Below are positions 50,186 through 58,434 of a stretch of 64,000 nt of DNA, one piece after another (the stretch's first letter is position 1; every line of letters begins with the position of its first letter). A model generated the notes under the pieces. It was not told the DNA's origin. It made no database searches and worked only from the letters and a program-made list of their open reading frames with translations. A program made the translations under genes and the position numbers. Source of the stretch: Denitrificimonas caeni DSM 24390 (GTDB lineage: Bacteria; Pseudomonadota; Gammaproteobacteria; Pseudomonadales; Pseudomonadaceae); contig NZ_ATXQ01000008.1 of NCBI RefSeq assembly GCF_000421765.1, forward strand, positions 94,326 to 158,325, written 5' to 3'.

Positions 50186-50299
50186 ATCGTTAATCGACGA
50201 TTGGCAAATGCTAAGCGCCTTTGTCTCTATTGTCAAATCACGATGGCACCCCATCGGGGGAAGACAACCCATTGACATACGAAAAAACATATATATGAT
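50186..50299. promoter_or_regulatory. Divergent ars promoter and operator region
   Basis: Leftward: -35 ttgaca (complement of 50231-50236) and -10 tagcat (complement of 50208-50213) are 17 bases apart. Between this promoter and arsR lies the inverted repeat atcgttaatcgacgat (50186-50201), a good ArsR operator candidate. Rightward: ttgaca (50272-50277) and tatgat (50294-50299) are 16 bases apart, with the palindrome catatatatg (50288-50297) over the -10, which is a second operator candidate. The rightward arsC has AAGGAG before its start. Confidence 0.75.
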
Positions 50300-50322
50300 C
50301 CAGCGCATATCTTAAGGAGCAC

Positions 50323-50746
50323 ATGATGTCTAAACCACACCTAATCTTCATTTGTACGGAGAACTCCGCACGGTCATTGATGGCTGAAGCGATAGCAAAG
50401 CACAATTTTGGGGATCGCTTTGAAGTCGCAAGTGCAGGTACTGATCCCCAACATCCGGATATACGGGCGATGGAAGCAATCAAACGTCATGGTCTTTCTG
50501 TGGAAGGGCTTCGCTCAAAATCGCTGGACGAATTTGCAGGGCTGACGATGGAGTACGCCATTATTCTGTGCAGTAAAGCAGGAATGCTCAGAGGGCCTGC
50601 CTGCGAAACACATTATGGCGTGGGATTTTCCCGATCCTAAGTTAGGGGCGTCTGACAAAGCCTATGACACCACCATGCATGAATTAAGTGAACGTATCAA
50701 AATGTTTGTGTTGCTGTACGACAAACAGCGTTCAGATAAACCGTAA
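50323..50746 (+). pseudogene. arsC: Frameshifted arsenate reductase (low-molecular-weight phosphatase type)
   Basis: The first about 87 codons encode a normal start with the CX5R loop FICTENSARSLMAEAIAKH (Cys11). At about 50580-50585 the frame breaks. The read-through then stops at 50640 after nonsense residues. In the frame one base ahead, the expected continuation ECSEGLPAKHIMAWDFPDPK runs to a stop at 50746, which overlaps the next start. Loss of two bases (or gain of one) after the codons for SKAG explains it. As written the enzyme should be inactive; a sequencing error cannot be excluded. Confidence 0.88.
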
Positions 50747-50763
50747 TGAAGTGTGAGGTCCTG

Positions 50764-51111
50764 ATGGAACCATTAGAGTTCTTCAAACTGCTTGCAGATG
50801 AAACCCGTTTGCATTCCATGTTGTTAATTGCTCAAGAAGGCGAGTTGTGTGTCTGTGAACTCACTACAGCACTCAATGAGACACAGCCCAAAGTGTCACG
50901 CCATCTGGCCATGTTAAGAAAATCTCATGTACTGCTGGACCGCAGACAAGCTCAATGGGTGTTTTATAGACTCAACCCTGAACTACCACACTGGGCCAAG
51001 CAAGCCATTGTGCAGACGCTTGAACAAAACCAGGTACTCATTCAGCCCTTGATGAAAAGCCTGTGTTCCATGGGAGATAGACCCGAACGAGCGGCAGCCT
51101 GCTGCCCTTAG
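50764..51111 (+). CDS. arsR: ArsR-family As(III)-responsive repressor (second)
   Basis: The protein has 115 residues from ATG 50764, which matches the family start (MEPLEFFKLLADETRLHSML) and follows GAGG; an in-frame ATG at 50746 overlaps the upstream stop. The As(III) site ELCVCEL, with Cys29 and Cys31 at the start of the DNA-reading region, is the classical one. A further cysteine cluster (AAACCP) ends the protein. It probably represses the rightward promoter. Confidence 0.93.
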   Translation: MEPLEFFKLLADETRLHSMLLIAQEGELCVCELTTALNETQPKVSRHLAMLRKSHVLLDRRQAQWVFYRLNPELPHWAKQAIVQTLEQNQVLIQPLMKSLCSMGDRPERAAACCP

Positions 51112-51171
51112 TATCCGTCTAGAGGCTTGCAACCACGAGGCGTGGTGCGTGTTGATACATCTGAGGTCACT

Positions 51172-51648
51172 ATGAATATTCTGTTTTTATGTACCCATAA
51201 TTCTTGTCGTAGCATTCTTGCCGAAGCACTAACACGACATCTGGCCAGCCAATCCGGTCATGAAACACCGGTCGCAGTGGCAAGTGCAGGCAGTTCGCCG
51301 CGTGGTTTTATTCACCCGCTGACGTTGCAGTACTTATCAAAGTGGTCAATCGCCACGGACGACCTTCAGAGTAAAAGTTGGGACGAGCTAACCGAGTTTC
51401 ATCCGGATGTGGTGATCACAGTATGCGATCAAGCTGCCGGAGAGTCCTGCCCTGTCTGGTTTGGCCGTGCGGTCAAAGGACATTGGGGCTTGCCCGATCC
51501 AACCCGTGCGGGTCTGACTCCAGCACAAGTTGACACTGAGTTTCAGCTGTTGTTGGACGTACTGACTAAACGGTGTGAGGCACTACTTCGATTGCAGCAG
51601 CTCGACCAGGCAGCCATCGCCTCTATTGCCCATGCATACCCGCTGTAA
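51172..51648 (+). CDS. arsC: Arsenate reductase, low-molecular-weight phosphatase family
   Basis: The protein has 158 residues from ATG 51172, after GAGG. The CX5R loop is FLCTHNSCRSILAEAL with Cys7. Further family features are ASAGSSPRGFIHPLTLQYLS, TVCDQAAGESCPVWFG and HWGLPDPTRAG. It reduces arsenate to arsenite for Acr3. With the first arsC broken, this is the intact phosphatase-type reductase of the operon. It lies 60 bp after arsR and 29 bp before acr3. Confidence 0.92.
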   Translation: MNILFLCTHNSCRSILAEALTRHLASQSGHETPVAVASAGSSPRGFIHPLTLQYLSKWSIATDDLQSKSWDELTEFHPDVVITVCDQAAGESCPVWFGRAVKGHWGLPDPTRAGLTPAQVDTEFQLLLDVLTKRCEALLRLQQLDQAAIASIAHAYPL

Positions 51649-51677
51649 ATCAGACCCACTAAAATTGAGGAGCATTC

Positions 51678-52697
51678 ATGGGCTTATTTGAACGTTATTT
51701 ATCGGTGTGGGTTGCCCTCGCTATGCTAGTTGGGGTGATTGCTGGCAATCTGGTCCCTGGCATATTTCAGACCGTGGCATCACTTGAATATGCACAGGTG
51801 AACTTTGTTATTGCGCTACTTATCTGGGTCATGATTTACCCGATGATGGTGCAGATTGATTTTAGTGCCATCAAAGACGTCAGCAAAAAGCCCAAAGCTA
51901 TTGTGCTGACCTTAGTGGTGAATTGGCTCATCAAACCGTTCACTATGGCATTACTGGGCTGGTTGTTTTTCCGCTACCTGTTTGTCGATTGGGTAGACCC
52001 ACAAACAGCAACGGAGTACATCGCAGGCATGATATTACTGGGCGTGGCACCATGCACCGCCATGGTCTTTGTCTGGAGCCAACTGACCAAGGGAGATCCG
52101 AACTACACCCTGGTACAAGTCTCGGTGAACGATATCATCATGATTTTTGCCTTTGCTCCGATCAGTGCGCTGCTTTTGGGCGTTTCCGACATCATCGTTC
52201 CGTGGTCTACGCTACTTTTATCCGTCGCGCTGTATGTCCTACTGCCCTTGTTAGCAGGGGTTTGGACCAGACGCCTGTTTGCCAGAAAAAAGCTGGACGA
52301 CTTGTCTGCATTACTTGCGCAAATTAAACCCTGGTCTATCTTCGGCTTACTGGCGACCGTGGTGTTGCTCTTTGGTTTTCAGGCGCAAACCATTTTAAGC
52401 CAACCGCTGGCCATTGTATTAATCGCTATCCCGTTGCTGCTGCAAACCTATGGCATCTTTGCGCTGACGTATCTGGCTGGCTACAAGATGCATTTACCGC
52501 ACAACATCGCAGCTCCTGCCGGAATGGTAGGCGCAAGTAACTTTTTCGAACTGGCAGTGGCTGTTGCTATCTCACTGTTTGGCCTGAATTCTGGCGCAGC
52601 ATTGGCCACAGTGGTTGGAGTCTTAGTCGAAGTGCCGGTGATGTTGTCACTGGTATGGTTTGCGAACCGGACTCGCCATTGGTTTCAACCCAATTGA
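51678..52697 (+). CDS. acr3: Arsenite efflux transporter Acr3
   Basis: The protein has 339 residues with about ten transmembrane segments. The essential Cys is in [20 protein letters not shown] (Cys126), and the conserved Glu is in [18 protein letters not shown]. It exports arsenite from the cytoplasm, driven by the proton-motive force. GAGGAG precedes the ATG. The short length and motifs place it in the ACR3 rather than the ArsB family. Confidence 0.95.
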   Translation: MGLFERYLSVWVALAMLVGVIAGNLVPGIFQTVASLEYAQVNFVIALLIWVMIYPMMVQIDFSAIKDVSKKPKAIVLTLVVNWLIKPFTMALLGWLFFRYLFVDWVDPQTATEYIAGMILLGVAPCTAMVFVWSQLTKGDPNYTLVQVSVNDIIMIFAFAPISALLLGVSDIIVPWSTLLLSVALYVLLPLLAGVWTRRLFARKKLDDLSALLAQIKPWSIFGLLATVVLLFGFQAQTILSQPLAIVLIAIPLLLQTYGIFALTYLAGYKMHLPHNIAAPAGMVGASNFFELAVAVAISLFGLNSGAALATVVGVLVEVPVMLSLVWFANRTRHWFQPN

Positions 52698-52731
52698 TTA
52701 ACCCTGTTTATAATCCAAGAAGGACAACACG

Positions 52732-53217
52732 ATGTCACATCCCTATGATGAATTAGTACTTGAAGGCTCGGCAGCCCTGATCTTCACACCGTGCCCAGGC
52801 ACCAAAGGCGAATCGCTTAACGCCTCACTGCTTACGTTAAAACAGGCCGGTGCATCGGCCATCATTACCTTAATGCCAACAGAAGAAATGGAACGCAATG
52901 CGGTCACAGATTTACCTGAACGTTGTGCAGAGCTTGAGCTGGCATGGTTTCAATGCCCGATTGAAGATGATCATGCGCCATTGGCAGACTTTGCATCAGC
53001 CTGGCAACAGCATGGTCCTACGGTTCATCAGTTACTAAAAGACGGTAAGAAAGTGGCGATCCACTGCAAAGGCGGCTCAGGCCGGACCGGATTAGTAGCC
53101 GCACAAATCATGGTCGAGCGTGGTGTCGATAAAGAGCGAGTCAAGCAACGAGTGCAAGCTGTACGACCGTTTGCACTGACCCTCAAACCTCATGAAGAGT
53201 ATTTCAACGCGCTCTGA
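52732..53217 (+). CDS. Tyrosine/dual-specificity phosphatase-like protein of ars operons (CDKN3-like)
   Basis: The protein has 161 residues. The phosphatase loop is IHCKGGSGRTGLVAAQIMVE (Cys112, Arg118), and a possible general acid Asp lies in CPIEDDHAPL about 33 residues before it. The fold is a cysteine-dependent phosphatase related to CDKN3 and distinct from ArsC. It sits between acr3 and gapdh with gaps of 34 and 84 bp. Similar genes are found in arsJ-type operons, but I know of no demonstrated activity. It might act on a phosphorylated or arsenylated sugar acid, or be a further arsenate reductase. Confidence 0.8.
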   Translation: MSHPYDELVLEGSAALIFTPCPGTKGESLNASLLTLKQAGASAIITLMPTEEMERNAVTDLPERCAELELAWFQCPIEDDHAPLADFASAWQQHGPTVHQLLKDGKKVAIHCKGGSGRTGLVAAQIMVERGVDKERVKQRVQAVRPFALTLKPHEEYFNAL

Positions 53218-53301
53218 GCCATCAGATGATACTCAGAGAAAAATAAATAGTAGGCATGAACATCCCGATGGCGAGAGAAGCCGCCAGTCGGTGAGGAAGG
53301 A

Positions 53302-54309
53302 ATGGATATGAAAATTAAGATCGGTATTAACGGGTTTGGCCGTATCGGCCGTTTAGCATTACGTGCAGCATTTGACTGGCCTGAGTTTGAGTTCGTGCAG
53401 ATCAACGACCCCGCAGGAGATGCAGTGACTTTTGCACATTTAGTTAATTTTGACTCTGTGCATGGCCGCTGGCACCACGAAGCGACCGCAGATGGCAACA
53501 CGGTGGTGATTAACACGCAGCGTATTGCGGTAACACACAATAAAGCCATTGCAGAAACTGACTGGTCTGGCTGTGATCTTGTCATTGAAGCGTCCGGCAA
53601 AATGAAAACCAAAGCACAGCTTCAGGCTTATCTGGATCAGGGCGTCAAACGGGTTGTGGTGAGTGCTCCAGTCAAAGAAGCCGGTGTCTTAAACGTCGTT
53701 ATGGGAGTCAATCACCAGCTTTTTGATGCCAAGACACATCAAATTGTCACGGCGGCCAGCTGCACCACCAACTGTCTAGCGCCAGTCGTTAAAGTCATTC
53801 ATGAACAGCTTGGCATTAAGCACGGTTCGATCACGACCATTCACGATCTGACCAACACACAATCTATTTTAGACACACCGCATAAAGATTTGCGCCGTGC
53901 CCGTGCGTGTGGCAGCAGTTTAATTCCGACCACCACAGGCTCCGCTACTGCCATCACAGAGATATTCCCTGAACTGAAGGGCCGATTAAATGGCCACGCA
54001 GTGCGGGTGCCGCTGGCCAATGCCTCGTTAACAGACTGCGTATTTGAAGTAGAACGAGCCACCACGGCAGAGGAAGTCAACCAACTCCTGAAAACAGCAT
54101 CCGAAAACGAACTGAACGGTATTTTAGGCTATGAAGAGCGGCCACTGGTGTCTGTCGATTACAAAACCGATCCACGCTCAAGCATCATTGATGCCTTGTC
54201 CACGATGGTAGTGAACGGCACTCAGGTCAAAATCTATGCCTGGTATGACAATGAGTGGGGGTATGCGAACCGTACCGTGGAATTAGCCCGGATGGTGGGT
54301 AAAGCATAA
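53302..54309 (+). CDS. gapdh: Glyceraldehyde-3-phosphate dehydrogenase of the ArsJ pathway
   Basis: The protein has 335 residues. The NAD site is [16 protein letters not shown], and the catalytic Cys is in [13 protein letters not shown] (Cys154). The C-terminal [10 protein letters not shown] is conserved. In arsJ operons this enzyme uses arsenate in place of phosphate to make the unstable 1-arseno-3-phosphoglycerate, which ArsJ exports. It lies 10 bp before arsJ. It is a second GAPDH in addition to whatever the core genome has elsewhere. Confidence 0.94.
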   Translation: MDMKIKIGINGFGRIGRLALRAAFDWPEFEFVQINDPAGDAVTFAHLVNFDSVHGRWHHEATADGNTVVINTQRIAVTHNKAIAETDWSGCDLVIEASGKMKTKAQLQAYLDQGVKRVVVSAPVKEAGVLNVVMGVNHQLFDAKTHQIVTAASCTTNCLAPVVKVIHEQLGIKHGSITTIHDLTNTQSILDTPHKDLRRARACGSSLIPTTTGSATAITEIFPELKGRLNGHAVRVPLANASLTDCVFEVERATTAEEVNQLLKTASENELNGILGYEERPLVSVDYKTDPRSSIIDALSTMVVNGTQVKIYAWYDNEWGYANRTVELARMVGKA

Positions 54310-54319
54310 GGAGTATGGC

Positions 54320-55552
54320 GTGACACATCAACCTCTGACAAAACCTGTGAACACACTGAGTACTGAGTTAAAGCAATACTTTGTTGTCACAGGCAATTAC
54401 TGGGCGTTTACCCTGACTGATGGTGCTCTGCGAATGCTGATCGTGCTGCATTTCTACCAGTTAGGGTATACACCACTAGCCATCGCCTCACTGTTTTTGT
54501 TCTACGAGTTTTTTGGGGTGGTGACTAACTTAGTCGGAGGTTGGCTAGGCGCACGACTGGGCCTGAATAAAACCATGAATATTGGTTTATTTTTGCAGGT
54601 GTTCGCGTTAGCCATGTTACTGGTGCCCAGTGAGCTATTGACCGTTGTCTGGGTGATGGCGGCTCAGGCCATGTCTGGCATTGCCAAAGATCTGAATAAG
54701 ATGAGTGCCAAAAGCTCATTGAAACTACTCCTTCCAGACAGTGCTCAGGGCGCATTGTACAAGTGGGTGGCCATCCTGACCGGCTCTAAAAATGCGCTCA
54801 AAGGCGTTGGCTTTTTCCTGGGCGGTGTTTTACTGACATGGCTTGGTTTTCAGGGAGCTATTGCAGTAATGGCCGCTATGCTGGCGTTGGTCTGGCTGCT
54901 GAGTGTGCTGCTGCTAAAGAAAGATCTCGGCAAAAGCTCATTCAAACCCAAATTTAAAGATCTGTTGTCAAAAAGCGCCACCATCAACCAACTCTCGGCA
55001 GCCCGATTATTCTTATTTGGTGCACGTGACGTCTGGTTTGTGATTGCGTTGCCGCTTTATTTGTCCTCTCAGTTCAAATGGACTCATGCCGAAGTAGGAT
55101 CCTTTTTAGCACTTTGGGTCATTGGCTATGGCGCTGTACAAGCGTTTGCTCCTTCCATCACCGGAAAAAAATCGGGCAAAGTGCCCAATGCAAGCACGGC
55201 GCTGCTCTGGGCGAGTTTACTGTGCAGCATCCCTTTACTGATAAGCGTGGGGATGACATACATCCCTTATTCACTGTGGATCCTGATCGGCGGCTTGATG
55301 TTATTCGGAGCGATTTTTGCGGTGAACTCGTCTTTGCACAGCTACCTGATCGTGAGTTCTGCCGGACGGGATGGCGTCTCACTGGATGTCGGATTTTATT
55401 ACATGGCCAACGCGATGGGCCGTTTAATCGGCACAATCTTATCGGGCTGGGTGTATCAGGCGCAGGGTCTACAGGCGTGTTTGTGGGTGTCGAGTGCGTT
55501 CCTTGGTTTGACGGTTATCATCACGATGTTTTTAAAAACACCAAGGGAGTAG
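54320..55552 (+). CDS. arsJ: Organoarsenical efflux permease ArsJ (MFS)
   Basis: The protein has 410 residues from GTG 54320, six bases after AAGGAG. About eleven or twelve transmembrane segments are visible. The N-terminal YFVVTGNYWAFTLTDGALRM, and RMLIVLHFYQLGYTPLAIAS, are characteristic of ArsJ. It exports 1-arseno-3-phosphoglycerate made by the upstream GAPDH; the product then breaks down outside to arsenate. It is the last gene of the rightward operon. Confidence 0.93.
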   Translation: MTHQPLTKPVNTLSTELKQYFVVTGNYWAFTLTDGALRMLIVLHFYQLGYTPLAIASLFLFYEFFGVVTNLVGGWLGARLGLNKTMNIGLFLQVFALAMLLVPSELLTVVWVMAAQAMSGIAKDLNKMSAKSSLKLLLPDSAQGALYKWVAILTGSKNALKGVGFFLGGVLLTWLGFQGAIAVMAAMLALVWLLSVLLLKKDLGKSSFKPKFKDLLSKSATINQLSAARLFLFGARDVWFVIALPLYLSSQFKWTHAEVGSFLALWVIGYGAVQAFAPSITGKKSGKVPNASTALLWASLLCSIPLLISVGMTYIPYSLWILIGGLMLFGAIFAVNSSLHSYLIVSSAGRDGVSLDVGFYYMANAMGRLIGTILSGWVYQAQGLQACLWVSSAFLGLTVIITMFLKTPRE

Positions 55553-55606
55553 TCACCGGTACAATAGTCCGGATCAATTTCCCAAGCTCCTTGGCTGCTG
55601 GCCTCA

Positions 55607-55762
55607 CGAAAAAACGAATGTCCGTAATTAAGTTAAAGCAGAGAGTCGTTTTTTCGAGAGCGTCGGATATGAACAGCTGCTTTTCGCTCAAAGCGGTCCA
55701 ATCATAAATTTGGCTCGTTAAAATTAGCTGTTGTTACTGGTCACAACAGCTAGTCAGAAAAA
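55607..55762. repeat. Two inverted repeats in the gap after arsJ
   Basis: The first pair is cgaaaaaacga (55607-55617) and tcgttttttcg (55646-55656), a perfect 11-bp match 28 bases apart. The second is tagctgttgt (55735-55744) and acaacagcta (55753-55762), a perfect 10-bp stem with an eight-base loop. The second could be the arsJ terminator, but it lacks a T-run. No gene is visible between 55553 and 55846. Confidence 0.6.
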
Positions 55763-55846
55763 CACACGATTCATTCATCTATCTGGCCAATCGCTCTTAC
55801 CGGGATCATTAGCATGTTAGCTCTATGAAATTTTCTGGAGCTGACA

Positions 55847-56335
55847 ATGAGAACCCCCTTGTTCCCTTGGTTCATCCTATGGGTGACCATCCCAATCATT
55901 ATTTTCTTGCTATTCATCTTGCCCGCCCATGCCAGTGATGGACCATTCTATCAGCGTGGTCAGGAAGGCTGGTTTTGGTATCAGGTTATTCCTGAACCTG
56001 AGCAGCCTGATGAGCTGATAGAGCCGGAAACTGGTGTCGTGGAGTCCAGTCAGAGCGAACTAAAGCCCTTCAGTGCCGCATGGTTCCGAGAGCATATGCA
56101 ATCGTTCATGGACAAGGCAATTGATGAGCCGACGAATGAGAACGTCAGGGCTTATCTGTATCTTCAGCGCGTCATGATGGATAAGGGTTCACAGTTTGCT
56201 GATGTTAGTCAGCAGGTGGTCATGGGCGATCCTGTTTTGGATGAAATCAGTCGCAGACCCTTGGCGACCTATGCTGCCAATCGGATGAGCCATTCATTTT
56301 TCGCAGAAGTTTTGTGCTGGGTCGGCTTGTATTAA
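55847..56335 (+). pseudogene. Truncated TraF-like conjugation protein
   Basis: This is 162 codons with a signal peptide (cleavage near AHA, about residue 31). The mature start GPFYQRGQEGWFWYQVIPEP, and FMDKAIDEPTNENVRAYLYL, resemble TraF proteins of conjugative elements, which help assemble the mating pilus. Family members are about 250-330 residues with a C-terminal thioredoxin-like domain; here the protein ends soon after RRPLATYAANRM, so that domain is gone. The last residues look unrelated. It is probably a relic of a conjugation region. Confidence 0.55.
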
Positions 56336-56337
56336 GT

Positions 56338-56565
56338 TCATTGAGTCTTATCTAAGGTTTCCTCATCCTCCTTGTATTCAAACAGATCGCTTACCTGGCA
56401 GTTTAAAAAACGGCACAGAGTATCTATCGTTTCAAAATCTATCCGCTTGGATTCTTCGTTATACAGCTTATGAAGAGTTGTTTTGCTTAGCTTGGTTGCT
56501 CGGGCGACATCGGCCACTTTGAGTTTTCTCTCAGCCAACAAAATAGGCAGTTTAAAAATAATCAT
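56338..56565 (-). CDS. XRE/Cro-type repressor
   Basis: The protein has 75 residues from ATG 56565. A longer reading frame upstream crosses the likely operators and is not supported. It is an HTH_26-type domain: LLAERKLKVADVARATKLSK, then LHKLYNEESKRIDFETIDTL and FLNCQVSDLFEY. It is divergent from the excisionase-like gene, and three copies of a repeat lie between them, so it probably controls excision and integration of the island and its own expression. Confidence 0.82.
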   Translation of the reverse strand: MIIFKLPILLAERKLKVADVARATKLSKTTLHKLYNEESKRIDFETIDTLCRFLNCQVSDLFEYKEDEETLDKTQ

Positions 56566-56581
56566 AAAATACCACTTAGTA

Positions 56582-56663
56582 GGTAAAAAGTACTTGCATT
56601 GTGTTATTTTCAGGCCTATATTGGCCATGAAGGTAAAAAGTAACACCTTAATGGTAAAAAATA
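56582..56663. promoter_or_regulatory. Three operator-like direct repeats
   Basis: The sequence ggtaaaaagta occurs at 56582-56592 and 56632-56642, with a one-mismatch copy ggtaaaaaata at 56653-56663. The last two are 21 bases apart, two helical turns, so both would face the same side of the helix. They lie between the divergent XRE and excisionase-like starts. Binding by the XRE protein is the simplest reading. Confidence 0.65.
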
Positions 56664-56676
56664 CGAGGTAATTATT

Positions 56677-56892
56677 ATGACATACACCTACCTGACTACC
56701 CAGGAATTGTCAGTAAAAATTCGTTATGACGCTAAAACGATTCGTAATCAACTTAAGGACAGTGTTTTGTTTGAAGGAGTGCATTACATCAAACCCTTTG
56801 GTGGTCGCAAGATTCTTTATCTGTGGGAAAACATTGAAAAAGACATGTTGAAAAGCATTGCCGAAAACATGATTGGCGTTGCTTTACAGTAA
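56677..56892 (+). CDS. Small DNA-binding protein, excisionase-like
   Basis: The protein has 71 residues. YLTTQELSVKIRYDAKTIRN looks like a MerR/excisionase-type winged helix, with GVHYIKPFGGRKILYLWENI after it. GAGG precedes the ATG by eight bases. It lies 15 bp before the integrase gene, the usual place for a recombination directionality factor. Confidence 0.7.
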   Translation: MTYTYLTTQELSVKIRYDAKTIRNQLKDSVLFEGVHYIKPFGGRKILYLWENIEKDMLKSIAENMIGVALQ

Positions 56893-56907
56893 CTGGAGGA
56901 TGACGTT

Positions 56908-58092
56908 ATGGCATCAGTACGCGCAAGAAATGGAAAGCTGGTTGTTGATTTTCAATATATGGGGCAGAGGTGTCGTGAGCAGACAGTGCTTGATGATACG
57001 CCGGCTAATCATCGCAAGCTTATGCATGCGATGACAAAAATAGAGGCTGAAATAACCCTAGGTATTTTTGAGTACGGGACGTATTTCCCGAAAAGTAAAA
57101 AAGCCAAACAATTCAGCAATATTAGGCAAAAAGTTGAGGCTGCTAAAAGTGGTACGCCTCTATTTGAAGACTTTGCTAAAACTTGGTTTTATGAAAGACA
57201 AATCGAATGGAGGGATAGTTACCAGAGAAAAATTCAGACCATGCTAGATAAATATTTAATGCCGTTTTTTGCATTAAAAAATATTGAACAAATTACTAAG
57301 CCAGATCTTCTAGAGTTCCGCGCCTCTCTCGCCAAAGTGAAACACGGAACACACCAGAAGAGTCTGGCAGCATCAAGGATCAACCAGATCATGACACCAC
57401 TAAGAATGATACTTGAAGAAGCTGCTGATAGGTATGGTTTTGAAACGCCTTACCGAGGCATTAAAAACTTAAAAGAAAAGAGAACTGAGATTGTACCTTT
57501 TGATTTGGATGAGATTTATCGGTTTCTAGCCACTGTTAGGCCTGATTTTAAAAATTACTACACAGTACGTTTTTTTACAGGCTTAAGGACGAGTGAGATT
57601 GATGGGTTGCGCTGGCGCAACGTTGATCTTGAACGCCAAGAAATTTATATCAAGGAAGCTCTTGTAGACGGCAAGTTGGGTGATACAAAAACAGCTGATT
57701 CTAATCGGACTGTAAAAATGTCTTCTCAGGTTTATGAGGCTCTACAAAAGCAACATGTAGTAACCGCTGGTTGGGCTGATTATGTGTTTTGCGACAATGT
57801 GGGTAAACCCTTTGATTACCGCAATGTTAATCGCAGAATCTGGCATCCAACGTTAAAGCTTTTACAGATTAAGCCGCGCAGTGCTTATCAGACGCGGCAT
57901 ACCGCAGCCAGTTTATGGCTGGCATCTGGTGAGAACCCCGAGTGGATAGCTAAGCAGCTAGGTCACTCGAATACTGAAATGTTGTTTAGAGTGTATAGCA
58001 ATTATGTGCCTGATTTATTACGTAAGGACGGTACTGCTTTTGAGGCATTGATACAGCGCAGTGCTGTAGAGCTAGAGGAGTATGAGGAATGA
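56908..58092 (+). CDS. Tyrosine-recombinase integrase
   Basis: The protein has 394 residues. An N-terminal arm-binding domain of the DUF3596 type (RARNGKLVVDFQYMGQRCRE) is followed by a core-binding domain (about 85-195) and the catalytic domain. The active site residues seen are Arg227 (GLRTSEIDGLRW), Lys261, Arg330 in YQTRHTAAS, His353 (LGHSN) and Tyr363. The position of the first box II His is Tyr327, a known variation in this group. It should integrate and excise the island at an attachment site; which site is not shown by the window. Confidence 0.92.
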   Translation: MASVRARNGKLVVDFQYMGQRCREQTVLDDTPANHRKLMHAMTKIEAEITLGIFEYGTYFPKSKKAKQFSNIRQKVEAAKSGTPLFEDFAKTWFYERQIEWRDSYQRKIQTMLDKYLMPFFALKNIEQITKPDLLEFRASLAKVKHGTHQKSLAASRINQIMTPLRMILEEAADRYGFETPYRGIKNLKEKRTEIVPFDLDEIYRFLATVRPDFKNYYTVRFFTGLRTSEIDGLRWRNVDLERQEIYIKEALVDGKLGDTKTADSNRTVKMSSQVYEALQKQHVVTAGWADYVFCDNVGKPFDYRNVNRRIWHPTLKLLQIKPRSAYQTRHTAASLWLASGENPEWIAKQLGHSNTEMLFRVYSNYVPDLLRKDGTAFEALIQRSAVELEEYEE

Positions 58093-58188
58093 GTGCAGTC
58101 TTCTCGCATTTTAGAATCACAGTACTCGGCTGCTTGCTGACAAAACAACTGAATCAAACCTCCAATACTAAGCAAAAGGAAGGCTCAT

Positions 58189-58434
58189 ATGCTTAATTTA
58201 ACCTGCAGTATCTATCGTCGTTTAGCAAAAGCTATGCAGCATGCGATGCAGATTCCAGAAGGCGATGCATTGGTTTTTTTAATAGGTAAAGGCAACGAGC
58301 ACAGCAATCTTGAAGCTCTTGAGACGTGGGTAAGAGAGACACTGTGCACTCTAGACGAAGAGTGCGGTGTAGCAATGCTACCGTTTTTACTCGATCGTTT
58401 AGAGCAGACTATGAATCAGTGGAGTGCAGCATAA
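58189..58434 (+). CDS. Small hypothetical protein upstream of TraI_2-like gene
   Basis: The protein has 81 residues and is helical (RRLAKAMQHAMQIPEGDALV; EALETWVRETLCTLDEECGV). AAGGAAGG precedes the ATG. It shares TAATG with the next gene, so it is translationally coupled. It is of no family I recognise. It may be an accessory protein of the mobile element. Confidence 0.7.
   Translation: MLNLTCSIYRRLAKAMQHAMQIPEGDALVFLIGKGNEHSNLEALETWVRETLCTLDEECGVAMLPFLLDRLEQTMNQWSAA

Noticed and set aside
55078..55707. 209-codon open frame overlapping arsJ
   Set aside because: It lies mostly within arsJ in another frame and has an odd composition; arsJ is a clear MFS gene.
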